Shown here in pieces: positions 44,164 to 53,018 of a DNA stretch of 64,000 nucleotides (position 1 is the first letter of the stretch; each line of letters opens with the position of its first letter). A model generated the notes under the pieces. It ran no database searches. It saw nothing but the letters and a program-made list of their open reading frames with translations, and had not been told where the DNA came from. The stretch comes from Mannheimia granulomatis. Its GTDB lineage: Bacteria > Pseudomonadota > Gammaproteobacteria > Enterobacterales > Pasteurellaceae. The stretch lies in assembly GCF_013377255.1 (NCBI RefSeq), contig NZ_CP016614.1, positions 680,001-744,000 of the forward strand, read 5' to 3'. Made by a program: the position numbers and the translations under genes.

Positions 44164-45369
44164 ATGAAAGCAGTTAAAGACAGCGTTATTTACTTAATTG
44201 GGGAATTGGCTTCTAAGTCAATTCCTTTCTTACTCTTACCTTATTTTTCCCGAAAATTAGGAGTAGAGGGTTATGGTGAACTTTCTTATTACCAGACCTT
44301 CTCCGCCTTATTTGTCATTTTTATCGGCTTAAGCCAAGAAGGGGCGGTTGCCCGTTATTTTTATTTCTATGGTAAACGCTCGCTAAATTTGGTACTGACG
44401 ACAGGCTATTTATATACGCTTTTTATGAGCTGTTTGATTTTACTGGGGTGCTGGTATTTTAAGGCGGAAATGATCGCTTATGTAGCAATCGGTGCGATGT
44501 TTCAGTCGTTTTTAAATGTACAGTTAAGTGTTCGACAGTGCCAAAAACAGGCGATGGCTTATACGACGGTTCAATTAATGTCAGCTGTTTCTTCTGCTGT
44601 TATTACTGTTGCGATGATGGAATATTTCAAAACTGATCTGGTGGAAAAACGCATTTTAGCGATTCTTTTCAGTAATGTGTTGGTTTTTACCATCGCTTAT
44701 TTATTGTATGCAAACAAGGCAAAAAATAAGAAATTTAGCTTTGCTCGCTATAAAACAGCATTGTTTTATGTACTTGGATTTGGTTTACCGCTGATTTTGC
44801 ACCATTCCAGTATGTTCTTAAAAGGGCAGTTAGATCGTATTTTTATCTACCATAAATTTAGCGAAGCCGATTTAGGTTTATATGCAATGGGAGCACAAAT
44901 TGCTATGATATTAGCGATTGTGGTCCAAGCTTTAAATAAAGCTACGCTACCTTATTTTTATGAAGCTTTAAAACAGAAAAGAATTAATGTCAGCCATATT
45001 CATAAATGGGCATTTTATGCCTTATTTATCGTACCGATTCCGGCTTTGGTGATGTGGTTGATTCCCGAAGAGCTTGTGGTTTGGATTCTAGGTTCACAAT
45101 TTATCGGTACGAAATATTATATAATGCTGTTTTTAGTCGCAACCATGCTTGTTGTACCTTATCTTATTTTAGTAAACTATCTTTTCTTTTATGGCAAAAA
45201 TAAGCTGATTTCGTTATGTTCGATTTTATCGACAGTCTTTTACTTAGTAAGCTTATTTGCGCTGACTTTTACTCAAATAGCCTATATTCCTTTTGCCAGC
45301 ATTATTGGTGCAGTGAGTATTATCCCAATTCTGTATGTGATGACGGCAAAAGTAGGAAAAACAGTATGA
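44164..45369 (+). CDS. Wzx-like polysaccharide flippase (LsgA-like)
   Basis: A 401-residue membrane protein with about twelve helices of the MOP/RfbX family. The GVEGYGELSYYQTFSALF segment near the N-terminus and KGQLDRIFIYHKFSEADLGLYAMG are typical. It would flip a lipid-linked oligosaccharide across the inner membrane. Its position before a GT52 sialyltransferase matches the Haemophilus lsg order (lsgA-lsgB). The next gene overlaps its end by four bases. Confidence 0.88.
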   Translation: MKAVKDSVIYLIGELASKSIPFLLLPYFSRKLGVEGYGELSYYQTFSALFVIFIGLSQEGAVARYFYFYGKRSLNLVLTTGYLYTLFMSCLILLGCWYFKAEMIAYVAIGAMFQSFLNVQLSVRQCQKQAMAYTTVQLMSAVSSAVITVAMMEYFKTDLVEKRILAILFSNVLVFTIAYLLYANKAKNKKFSFARYKTALFYVLGFGLPLILHHSSMFLKGQLDRIFIYHKFSEADLGLYAMGAQIAMILAIVVQALNKATLPYFYEALKQKRINVSHIHKWAFYALFIVPIPALVMWLIPEELVVWILGSQFIGTKYYIMLFLVATMLVVPYLILVNYLFFYGKNKLISLCSILSTVFYLVSLFALTFTQIAYIPFASIIGAVSIIPILYVMTAKVGKTV

Positions 45370-46304
45370 ATTTAATTATTTGCTGCACACCTTTGCAGGT
45401 ACTAATTGCGGAAAAAATTATTGAAATGCACCCTAATGATGAATTTTTTGGGGTAATGCTTTCCACTGTTAAAAATACAAAATTTGATTTCTACCAATCA
45501 AGGTTGGAGAAAAAATGTAGTCAATTTTTTGCGATGCAACAACATAGTGAACGCTTGCAATTATTAAAAGAAATTGTTTATTTAAAATGGACCTTTATCG
45601 GTAAAAAATTTGATAAAGTTTTTGTTGCAAATATTAACGAGCTGGAAATTCAGTTTATATTAAGTGCCATTCGATTTAATCAACTTAATACCTTTGATGA
45701 CGGCACTGCAAATATTGTGCCACAGAGTCTTTTTTATAAAGAAGATAATGTAGGCTTAAACCGTAAATTGATTAATACTTTTTTAGGTAATAAATATAGT
45801 TTAGATAAACTCAAAGCGTTATCTGTAGCACACTATACTATTTATCGTGATTTTCCGAATATTATCAGCAATACTGTTTATGTGGATTTAATTGAAGCGC
45901 ATGATATAAAGGATGTGTCGCCGGAAAATGATAAAATAGTAAATGTCTTATTAGGGCAGCCGATTTTTGAGCGTGAAGATGAAAAAAATATTACTTTGGC
46001 TGAAAAAGTGATTAATACTTTTGATATTGATCTTTATCTGCCTCACCCAAGAGAAACATATAGATTATCGAATGTAGAGTACATCAATACAAATTTAGTT
46101 TTGGAAGATTATATTTTCCAAGAATTTAGTCAGAAAAAATGTCGCGTTTATACCTATTTCAGTAGTGCTGTGATTAATATTTTAAACAAAAGTCCGAATA
46201 TTGAAGTGGTTGCATTAAGAGTGGAAACAGATAATCCTGCCTACCTTGCCAGTTATGATTTGTTAGAAAAGTTGGGCATTCAGATTATTGATATTAGAGA
46301 ATAA
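45366..46304 (+). CDS. GT52 sialyltransferase (Lst/LsgB-like)
   Basis: A 312-residue glycosyltransferase that would move Neu5Ac from CMP-Neu5Ac to a terminal galactose or similar sugar of the glycan. The bacterial sialyltransferase motifs are visible: Asp111-Asp112-Gly113 (FDDGTA), His227-Pro228 (LPHPRE) and Ser266-Ser267 (YFSSA). The open frame begins at 45216, but the ATG at 45366 (MNLIICCTPLQVL) overlaps the flippase stop (ATGA) and gives the family N-terminus. Linkage (2,3 or other) cannot be read from sequence. Confidence 0.9.
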   Translation: MNLIICCTPLQVLIAEKIIEMHPNDEFFGVMLSTVKNTKFDFYQSRLEKKCSQFFAMQQHSERLQLLKEIVYLKWTFIGKKFDKVFVANINELEIQFILSAIRFNQLNTFDDGTANIVPQSLFYKEDNVGLNRKLINTFLGNKYSLDKLKALSVAHYTIYRDFPNIISNTVYVDLIEAHDIKDVSPENDKIVNVLLGQPIFEREDEKNITLAEKVINTFDIDLYLPHPRETYRLSNVEYINTNLVLEDYIFQEFSQKKCRVYTYFSSAVINILNKSPNIEVVALRVETDNPAYLASYDLLEKLGIQIIDIRE

Positions 46305-46305
46305 A

Positions 46306-47088
46306 ATGAAGAAATATTTAATTTCATTAGAGAAAGATGTAAAACGCCGAGAACTGTTTTTTTCTCAGCCGGATACAGCAGATTTTCAAATTTTCAACGC
46401 CATTAATACGATGAGTGCAGAGTGGCTTCAGCTAAATGAACGTTTTAATTTAGAAAAATTTGAACAACATTATGGGCGAAAAACCACTAAAGGCGAGATT
46501 GGTTGTACACTAAGCCATTTAAGTGTTTACCAGTTGATTGCAGAAGATGATTCCATTCAGAATAATGATTATTGCCTTGTATGCGAGGATGATGCTTTAT
46601 TTGCTGCAGATTTCCAACAAAACCTGAATTTACTTCTTGCTCAAAATCTAAATGCCGATATTGTATTGGTAGGGCAATCTAAAATCCCAAGCTTTGATGA
46701 TAGCGAACTGGAAATCAATTACCCTTCTACCTTTGGCTTTTTGCAAAAAACAGTTCCGAATACGCCATATAAATATGCCTATCCGTATCGTAATTATTTT
46801 GCCGGCACAGTTGCATATTTAATTAAAAAATCGACCGCTTGTCAGTTCTTAAACCAAGCCAGAGCGGAGCGTCCTTATTGGTTGGCAGACGACTTTATTT
46901 TATTTGGTAGTAAATTTAAGGTGGATACTTTAATTATTCGCCCATTGATGGTAATCGAAAATCCGGTTCTAATCAGTAATTTGGAAGATTTGCGTGGTTC
47001 ACTTAATAATAATTTATGGAAGAAATCACTCAAATATCCTCTAAAAAAGGTCTTGGCGATACAACGCAATTTATCCCAATTAAAATAG
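46306..47088 (+). CDS. Glycosyltransferase family 25 protein
   Basis: A 260-residue LOS-type GT25 enzyme: YLISLEKDVKRRE at the N-terminus, KGEIGCTLSHLSVYQLI, VCEDDALF (the acidic metal motif) and FAGTVAYLIKKSTACQFL. Family members are often beta-galactosyltransferases, which would supply the acceptor for the sialyltransferase upstream; that is inference. The ATG at 46306 is one base after the sialyltransferase stop region. An uptake signal lies inside the coding region near 46832. Confidence 0.88.
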   Translation: MKKYLISLEKDVKRRELFFSQPDTADFQIFNAINTMSAEWLQLNERFNLEKFEQHYGRKTTKGEIGCTLSHLSVYQLIAEDDSIQNNDYCLVCEDDALFAADFQQNLNLLLAQNLNADIVLVGQSKIPSFDDSELEINYPSTFGFLQKTVPNTPYKYAYPYRNYFAGTVAYLIKKSTACQFLNQARAERPYWLADDFILFGSKFKVDTLIIRPLMVIENPVLISNLEDLRGSLNNNLWKKSLKYPLKKVLAIQRNLSQLK

Positions 47089-47098
47089 CAGGTCTGCC

Positions 47099-48286
47099 AT
47101 GTCAGCATTAGTGAATTTATTTTATTTATACGATCCGTGGTTTTTCCATTTTTTGCGAATGGCATTTGTAGTAGGCATATTCGCCTGTGGCTATTTGGTT
47201 TGGCAAATTATGCGTGGAAAGCCAAACGGTATTATGATCCCTAAAGATAGCCTGATTGCGATTATTGCCTTGATCGGTTTTAGCGTGATTCCGCTTTTAA
47301 TTAACGGCACCAAAGAACTCGGTGTATTAGCAATGTATGTCAAAATGTTGATTTTATTTATCTTCGGCATTGCGGTTTATAATCTGTTTTATCGGGTAGA
47401 AGATGGCAAATCCCTGTTGGTTCGAGATTTAAAAATCGGCATTGGAATTCAATGGATTTTCGGGGTGATGGCATTATTGGGTGTCCCCTTTATGGTGGAT
47501 TTTTTACTGTCCACTAATGCGATGATGCCACGCTTTTTCGGCTCAGAGCAGGAATATCGTCTATACAACATTACTTCGTCAGCCTTTTTCCAATTAAGCA
47601 TTTTCTACTTAATGTTACTGCATTTTTTATTGGCTTATAATAAAAAAACGGATTCCATTAATGGCTGGTTTCTGTTTTTAATTTTGTGTATCGGCTTAAT
47701 TTCAGGCAGAACTTTTTTATTGCTGTCGGTTATCAGCATCGCATTGTATTTCAAATGGCGATACGTGTTGCCGTTAGTGGCGTTTACTGCTTTGATTTTA
47801 TTTCTAGCCATCGTTTTTCCGGAAAATCGCTATGTGGAACACGCCCTAGAGCCGGTGATTAATCTGTTATCCGGTTCGGGAAAAATGAGTTCTTCCACCG
47901 AGAATTTAGTGGAAAACCACCTGTTTTTACCGACACTTAGCCAATTTATTTCAGGCGATGGCTTGTACTACACCGAAAAAGGCGGCTATTACGGCGGTTC
48001 GGATTCGGGCTATATCCGCCAAACGCTGTATGGCGGCGTGAGCTATATGTTAGCTTGCTTTGCCTTTACCTTTTATTTTGTGCGAAAAGTCGCAGTGAAT
48101 TGGTTTGAAGGAAATTGGATTTTCACCTTATCAACGATAGGCCTTTTAGCCATTTTAAACATTAAGGCAGATACTTTCGCCTTTCCGGGGTTGATGATGT
48201 TGTTTTTAATGTTCTTATCGTTGTTTGGTACAAGCGGTCGAAATTTAGTGATTTTTTGCAAAAAAAATGAGGCAGGAAATGTTTAG
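47099..48286 (+). CDS. Wzy-like polymerase / membrane glycan ligase
   Basis: A 395-residue membrane protein with about ten helices and a large periplasmic loop near residues 250-310 (SSTENLVENHLFLP...GGYYGGSDSGYIRQ). That topology is typical of O-antigen polymerases and WaaL-like ligases. Sequence alone does not decide between polymerase and ligase. The last 18 residues (TSGRNLVIFCKKNEAGNV) are encoded by an uptake signal. It overlaps the next gene by eight bases. Confidence 0.75.
   Translation: MSALVNLFYLYDPWFFHFLRMAFVVGIFACGYLVWQIMRGKPNGIMIPKDSLIAIIALIGFSVIPLLINGTKELGVLAMYVKMLILFIFGIAVYNLFYRVEDGKSLLVRDLKIGIGIQWIFGVMALLGVPFMVDFLLSTNAMMPRFFGSEQEYRLYNITSSAFFQLSIFYLMLLHFLLAYNKKTDSINGWFLFLILCIGLISGRTFLLLSVISIALYFKWRYVLPLVAFTALILFLAIVFPENRYVEHALEPVINLLSGSGKMSSSTENLVENHLFLPTLSQFISGDGLYYTEKGGYYGGSDSGYIRQTLYGGVSYMLACFAFTFYFVRKVAVNWFEGNWIFTLSTIGLLAILNIKADTFAFPGLMMLFLMFLSLFGTSGRNLVIFCKKNEAGNV
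48230..48266 (+). repeat. Uptake signal coding the C-terminus of the Wzy-like protein
   Basis: ACAAGCGGT at 48230-48238, T-rich spacer, then TTTTTTGCAAAAAA: the whole extended signal is translated as the C-terminal tail. Confidence 0.85.
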
Positions 48287-49163
48287 TATTATTGTGCCAT
48301 CTTATAACCGCAATGCTGAAATTAAGGTGTTGCTGGAGAGTTTAAAACAGCAAACGGTGTATAATTTTGAAGTGATTATTGTTGATGATTATTCACAAAC
48401 GGCGGTTGAAGTGAATGATGATTATCCGTTTGAGGTCAAAGTGATCCGCAATAACCCGAATGTGGGGGCGGCTCAAAGCCGTAATGTGGGGGCAAATTAC
48501 GCTAGTCGAGAGTGGTTATTGTTTTTGGATGATGATGATCGTTTTATGCCTGAAAAATGTGAGCGATTGGAAGAGGCGATTCGCCAAAACCCGCAGGCGA
48601 ATTTTATTTACCACCCGGCAAAATGTGAAATGGTGAATGAAGGTTTTACCTATGTTACCAAGCCATTCAAAGAGCGTAGCGAGCTGACCAAAGAGAATAT
48701 TCTCAAAGCCAACAAAATTGGTGGTATGCCGATGATTGGTTTAAAGAAAGCGTTATTTTGCAAAGTTGGCGGATTATCTGACCGCTTGCGTTCGTTGGAA
48801 GATTACGATTTCCTATTGAAGTTGTTGGAGGAGCCAAGTTTTGAGCCGCTTTATGTGGATGAGCCTCTCACTTATTGCACCTTCCACACCAAACGTTCCA
48901 GCGTTTCAACGGATACTAGCAATACACAAAAGGCGATTGACTATATTCAGCAAACTTATATTAAAACGCCAGAACAAGCTGAGAATTTTAAGCTCAATTC
49001 ACTGTATATTTTAAGCTATCCACACGTGATGAATTTATCGCGTAGTGCGGCAAAATATTATATAGAAATGTTTAAACAGACAAAAAATATCAAGCAGCTG
49101 ATTATTGCGGTTGCGATTTTGATTTCGCCGAAATTGGCGATTAATTTAAAAAGGTTTATCTAA
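48279..49163 (+). CDS. Glycosyltransferase family 2 protein (LsgE-like position)
   Basis: A GT-A transferase of 294 residues: FSIIVPSYNRN, VIIVDDYSQ, and the metal-binding run LLFLDDDDRFMPEKCE. A GGMPMIGLKKALF and LEDYDFLLKLLEE region completes the domain. I chose the ATG at 48279 (AGGA just upstream) over 48267. Donor and acceptor unknown; it belongs to the glycan assembly operon and its stop overlaps the next start (TAATG). Confidence 0.87.
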   Translation: MFSIIVPSYNRNAEIKVLLESLKQQTVYNFEVIIVDDYSQTAVEVNDDYPFEVKVIRNNPNVGAAQSRNVGANYASREWLLFLDDDDRFMPEKCERLEEAIRQNPQANFIYHPAKCEMVNEGFTYVTKPFKERSELTKENILKANKIGGMPMIGLKKALFCKVGGLSDRLRSLEDYDFLLKLLEEPSFEPLYVDEPLTYCTFHTKRSSVSTDTSNTQKAIDYIQQTYIKTPEQAENFKLNSLYILSYPHVMNLSRSAAKYYIEMFKQTKNIKQLIIAVAILISPKLAINLKRFI

Positions 49164-49963
49164 TGAAATTTTCTGTTTTAATGTCCTTATACATTAAAGA
49201 ACAACCTCAATATTTGAGGGAGTGTTTTGACAGTCTGAAAGCTCAAACTCTGCCTGCTGATGAAATCGTCCTCTGTTTTGACGGTGCCGTTACCTCAGAG
49301 CTTGAAGCGATTGTGGAGGAATATAGTGATATTTTGCCGATAAAAGCGGTGAAATTCCCACAAAATCGCGGTTTGGGTAAAACCTTGAATGATGGTTTAA
49401 CTTATTGCTCAAATGAATGGGTTTTCCGTATGGATACGGACGATATTTGTGTGCCTGAACGGTTTGAAAAACAAGTAGCGTTTATTGAGAAGTATCCTGA
49501 AACTGTGATTTTCGGCGGGCAAATTGCCGAATTTGGACAAAATATTAAAGATATTGTGGCTTATCGCAATGTACCGACTTCTGCCGATGAAATTGTGAAA
49601 TTCACCCGCTTGCGTTGTCCGTTTAACCACATGACGGTAGCTTACCAAAAATCTAAAGTATTAGAGGTTGGGGGCTATCAAGATTTGCAAGAAGATTACT
49701 ATCTATGGATTAAACTGATTGCGCAATTTAAACAAGTGGCAAATTTGCCGGATTTATTGGTTTATGCCCGTGTTGGTAACGGAATGGTTGGCAGACGACG
49801 TGGCATGGCACAAGCAGAAGCAGAATGGCGTTTATATAAATTGAAAAATAAATGTAAAATCCACGACCCAATTTCAGGGTTTTCGGTGTTCTTAATGCGT
49901 GCAATTCCAAGATTATTACCACTTTCTGCATTAAAAGCGGTATATGGCTTATTAAGAAAATAA
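49163..49963 (+). CDS. Glycosyltransferase family 2 protein, LsgF-like
   Basis: A 266-residue GT-A transferase: FSVLMSLYIKEQPQYLRECFDSLKAQT, VFRMDTDDICVPERFEKQ (DxD) and QEDYYLWIKL. It closely resembles what I recall of Haemophilus LsgF, an amino-sugar transferase of the LOS extension. It is the last gene of the cluster; a bidirectional terminator separates it from msrA. Confidence 0.87.
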   Translation: MKFSVLMSLYIKEQPQYLRECFDSLKAQTLPADEIVLCFDGAVTSELEAIVEEYSDILPIKAVKFPQNRGLGKTLNDGLTYCSNEWVFRMDTDDICVPERFEKQVAFIEKYPETVIFGGQIAEFGQNIKDIVAYRNVPTSADEIVKFTRLRCPFNHMTVAYQKSKVLEVGGYQDLQEDYYLWIKLIAQFKQVANLPDLLVYARVGNGMVGRRRGMAQAEAEWRLYKLKNKCKIHDPISGFSVFLMRAIPRLLPLSALKAVYGLLRK

Positions 49964-49982
49964 GCTGGAAGAAAATGTTAAG

Positions 49983-50011
49983 AAAAGCCACAGTTTTTAA
50001 CTGTGGCTTTT
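49983..50011. terminator. Bidirectional terminator at the end of the glycan cluster
   Basis: A 13-base perfect stem (AAAAGCCACAGTT and complement) with loop TTT, flanked by A and T runs, between convergent genes. Confidence 0.9.
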
Positions 50012-50015
50012 TATG

Positions 50016-50522
50016 TTACTGATTTTTTAAGATTTCATTCATTAGCTGGATATCAATATGGCAGTATCCATTCGGATTTTTCACCAAATATTCTTGGTGG
50101 TATTCTTCTGCCGGAAAATATTGTTCCAACATTTCATTTTCAACCGCAAGAGGCTTGTCAAAATGTGTTTGTAGTTCGGCAAGCGCTTGGTTGATCACTG
50201 GAATATCTTGTGGATCAACATAATAAATACCTGTACGGTATTGGATACCTACATCATGACCTTGCTGGTTAATGCTAATCGGATCAATTACTTGAAAGAA
50301 ATAATTTAATAATTTGGCAAGGCTGATTTTATCGGCATTGTAAGTAACTTTAACTACTTCAGCATGACCACTGCCGGAGCAGACATCTTGGTAGCTTGGG
50401 TTATCAGTATTGCCATTGGCATAGCCTGACTGAGCTTTAATCACTCCGTTGATGCGTTGCATAAAAGACTCTGCGCCCCAGAAACAGCCACCGGCTAAAT
50501 AAATTTCACGAATGTTTTGCAT
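50016..50522 (-). CDS. msrA: Peptide methionine sulfoxide reductase MsrA
   Basis: A 168-residue repair enzyme that reduces methionine-S-sulfoxide. Catalytic Cys13 sits in GGCFWGAES; SYQDVCSGSGHAEVV and EYHQEYL follow, and a Cys near the C-terminus (NGYCHIDI) may resolve. The ATG at 50522 is preceded by AGGAGAG; the open frame to 50543 is not needed. Confidence 0.95.
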   Translation of the reverse strand: MQNIREIYLAGGCFWGAESFMQRINGVIKAQSGYANGNTDNPSYQDVCSGSGHAEVVKVTYNADKISLAKLLNYFFQVIDPISINQQGHDVGIQYRTGIYYVDPQDIPVINQALAELQTHFDKPLAVENEMLEQYFPAEEYHQEYLVKNPNGYCHIDIQLMNEILKNQ

Positions 50523-50635
50523 ATTTGCTCTCCTATAAATCATCCTATAATGTGTAAATTTTTGCGGGATTTATTTCAATCTGTGTTATAGATTGTTCAC
50601 CCCATGCTGTATTGGTAAAAATAAGGTGTAAAATG

Positions 50636-50644
50636 ACCGCTTGC
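50636..50644 (-). repeat. Uptake-like signal upstream of nupC
   Basis: ACCGCTTGC, a one-base variant of the uptake core, in the 290-base msrA-nupC gap. The rest of that gap is AT-rich and probably holds the nupC promoter; I found no convincing CRP or CytR site. Confidence 0.5.
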
Positions 50645-50809
50645 AAAAGATATTTCGCAAGTTTACTGATGTTAAAGATTATGCTAAATGAAATACCATA
50701 ATTTGTTTTTTGTCAATTTATGTTTTATTTGTGTAATTTTTACAAGATTTTTTACGTAAAAATAGGTATATTAATACTCCCTTTTTAACATGTTTATTTT
50801 AGAGGTCTT

Positions 50810-52072
50810 ATGGGTACGCTTAACAGCCTTTTAGGCATAGTTGTTTTACTGTTGATCGCATTTTTATTTTCAAATAATAAACGTGCGATTAGTATGCGAG
50901 CAGTATTGGGTGCATTAGCATTGCAAATTGCTATTGGTGCATTAGTGCTTTATGTGCCTGCAGGTCGTGATGCATTAAATGCGATTGCAAATGGAGTTTC
51001 GAAAGTCATTTCTTATGGAAATGAGGGGATCTCATTTTTATTCAGTGGCTTAGTGAGTGATAAAATGTTTGAAGTATTTGGTGGTGGCGGTTTCATTTTC
51101 GCCTTCCGCGTACTTCCGGTTATTGTATTCTTCTCAGCATTAATTTCACTTCTTTACTATATCGGTGTAATGCAATGGGTGATTCGTATTTTAGGTGGTA
51201 CTTTACAAAAAGTATTAGGTACATCGAAAGCCGAATCCATGTCTGCAGCCGCGAATATCTTTGTAGGCCAAACCGAAGCCCCGCTTGTGGTAAAACCTTA
51301 TATCAGTAAAATGACAGAGTCTGAATTATTTGCCATTATGGCTGGTGGTTTAGCATCTATTGCCGGTTCTGTAATGGCAGGCTATGCAGGAATGGGCGTA
51401 CCATTAACCTATTTGATTGCAGCATCCTTTATGGCTGCTCCGGCAGGTTTACTTTTTGCTAAGATTATGGTGCCACAAACAGAAAAATTCAGTGATGATT
51501 TGGAAAGTGTGGATTTAGAAAAACCGGCAAATGTTTTAGATGCTGTTGCATCTGGCGCATCATCAGGTATGCAATTGGCATTTAACGTAGGTGCAATGTT
51601 AATTGCTTTTGTTGCGTTGATTGCTTTAATCAATGGTATTTTAGGTGGTATTGGTGGCTGGTTTGGTTATGAAACCTTAAGTCTAGGTCAGATTTTTGGC
51701 TGGGTGTTCAAACCACTAGCTTGGGTAATCGGTGTACCATGGGAAGAATCTGAAATTGCAGGTCAGATGATCGGCTTGAAATTAGCTGTGAATGAATTTG
51801 TGGGCTATGTTGAATTTTCTAAATACTTAGCTCCAGAATCTACAGTTCAATTGAGCGAAAAAACAGTGGCGATTATCACTTTTGCACTTTGTGGTTTTGC
51901 TAATGTAAGTTCAATTGCCGTGTTAATCGGCGGTATTGGTGCAATGGCTCCAAACCGTCGTGCAGACATTGCACGTTTAGGCATTAAAGCTGTTATCGCC
52001 GGCTCATTAGCTAACTTAATGAGCGCAACAATCGCAGGGTTGTTTATCGGCTTAGGCGGAGCGGTATTATAA
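50810..52072 (+). CDS. nupC: Concentrative nucleoside transporter NupC
   Basis: A 420-residue CNT-family symporter with about ten helices and gate regions. GQTEAPLVVKPYISKMTESELFAIMAGGLASIAGSVMAGY is the central substrate site, and KLAVNEFVGYVEF and FALCGFANVSSIAVLIGGIGAMAP are the second core motifs. It imports nucleosides that DeoD and DeoC, encoded next, break down. Confidence 0.94.
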   Translation: MGTLNSLLGIVVLLLIAFLFSNNKRAISMRAVLGALALQIAIGALVLYVPAGRDALNAIANGVSKVISYGNEGISFLFSGLVSDKMFEVFGGGGFIFAFRVLPVIVFFSALISLLYYIGVMQWVIRILGGTLQKVLGTSKAESMSAAANIFVGQTEAPLVVKPYISKMTESELFAIMAGGLASIAGSVMAGYAGMGVPLTYLIAASFMAAPAGLLFAKIMVPQTEKFSDDLESVDLEKPANVLDAVASGASSGMQLAFNVGAMLIAFVALIALINGILGGIGGWFGYETLSLGQIFGWVFKPLAWVIGVPWEESEIAGQMIGLKLAVNEFVGYVEFSKYLAPESTVQLSEKTVAIITFALCGFANVSSIAVLIGGIGAMAPNRRADIARLGIKAVIAGSLANLMSATIAGLFIGLGGAVL

Positions 52073-52080
52073 ATTACCTG

Positions 52081-52110
52081 ATTAAAACCACTAGAAATAG
52101 TGGTTTTAAT
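52081..52110 (+). terminator. Terminator of nupC
   Basis: A 13-base perfect stem (ATTAAAACCACTA and complement) with loop GAAA, followed by CTTTTT. Confidence 0.88.
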
Positions 52111-52152
52111 CTTTTTGGCTGTACGTAAACGGTTGCATAAAATTTTACTATT

Positions 52153-52184
52153 TACAAGCGGTTAGATTTTTATATTATTTTGCA
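52153..52184 (+). repeat. Uptake signal between nupC and deoC
   Basis: ACAAGCGGT at 52153-52161, then T-rich sequence and ATTTTGCAAAC. Single copy, no partner. Confidence 0.85.
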
Positions 52185-52216
52185 AACAAATTGTTAATTT
52201 GAAAAAGGAGAGGACG

Positions 52217-52993
52217 ATGATGTTAAAAGATTCGGCAAAACTTTCTTTGTCTTTAATGGATCTAACGACCCTAAATGACAATGATACAGATGAAAAAGTT
52301 GTTTCACTCTGTCAACAGGCTAAAACTTTATTTGGTACGCCTGCAGCGGTTTGCGTTTATCCTCGTTTTGTGCCTATTGCACGTAAAGCATTAAAAGCAG
52401 AAGGTATTGAGCAAGTTAGAATTGCAACGGTAACAAATTTCCCTCATGGTAACGATGATATTGAAATTGCCGTAACTGAAACCAAAGCGGCTATCGCTTA
52501 CGGTGCAGATGAGGTTGATGTTGTTTTTCCTTATAAAGCTTTAATGGCCGGAGAGGAAACCATTGGTTTTGAATTAGTTAAGCAATGTAAAGCAGTCTGT
52601 GCAGAAAATAACGTTTTACTCAAAGTTATTATTGAAACCGGTGAGCTACAAACCACAGAGCTGATTCGCAAAGCGAGCGAAATTTCAATTCAAGCGGGGG
52701 CTGATTTTATCAAAACCTCAACAGGTAAGGTGGCGGTTAATGCTACATTAGAAGCTGCTCGCATCATGTTGGAAACAATTCGTGATTTAGGCGTAGCAGA
52801 ACGTGTTGGCTTTAAAGCTGCAGGTGGTGTAAAAACGACTGAAGAGGCCGCTCAATATTTAGAATTAGCGGGTTCCATTTTAGGGAAAGATTGGATCAAC
52901 GCTTCACATTTTCGTTTTGGTGCTTCAAGTTTACTTGCTAATTTATTGGCAACTTTAAATAATGAGCAGCAACAGTCTGTTCAAGGTTATTAA
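52217..52993 (+). CDS. deoC: Deoxyribose-phosphate aldolase
   Basis: A 258-residue class I aldolase splitting deoxyribose 5-phosphate into acetaldehyde and glyceraldehyde 3-phosphate. The Schiff-base lysine is in FIKTSTGK, and VGFKAAGGVKT carries the second lysine. The frame opens at a TTG at 52199, but AGGAGAGG precedes the ATG pair at 52217/52220. deoD follows after 25 bases: a nucleoside salvage operon without deoA or deoB here. Confidence 0.95.
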   Translation: MMLKDSAKLSLSLMDLTTLNDNDTDEKVVSLCQQAKTLFGTPAAVCVYPRFVPIARKALKAEGIEQVRIATVTNFPHGNDDIEIAVTETKAAIAYGADEVDVVFPYKALMAGEETIGFELVKQCKAVCAENNVLLKVIIETGELQTTELIRKASEISIQAGADFIKTSTGKVAVNATLEAARIMLETIRDLGVAERVGFKAAGGVKTTEEAAQYLELAGSILGKDWINASHFRFGASSLLANLLATLNNEQQQSVQGY

Positions 52994-53018
52994 TTTTTAT
53001 CTATAAGAGGACAAAAAT

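Noticed and set aside
39964..49963. Polysialic acid capsule locus
   Set aside because: neu genes occur in such capsules, but no polysialyltransferase, kps/cps export or ABC capsule genes are present. The sialyltransferase is of the LOS type GT52.
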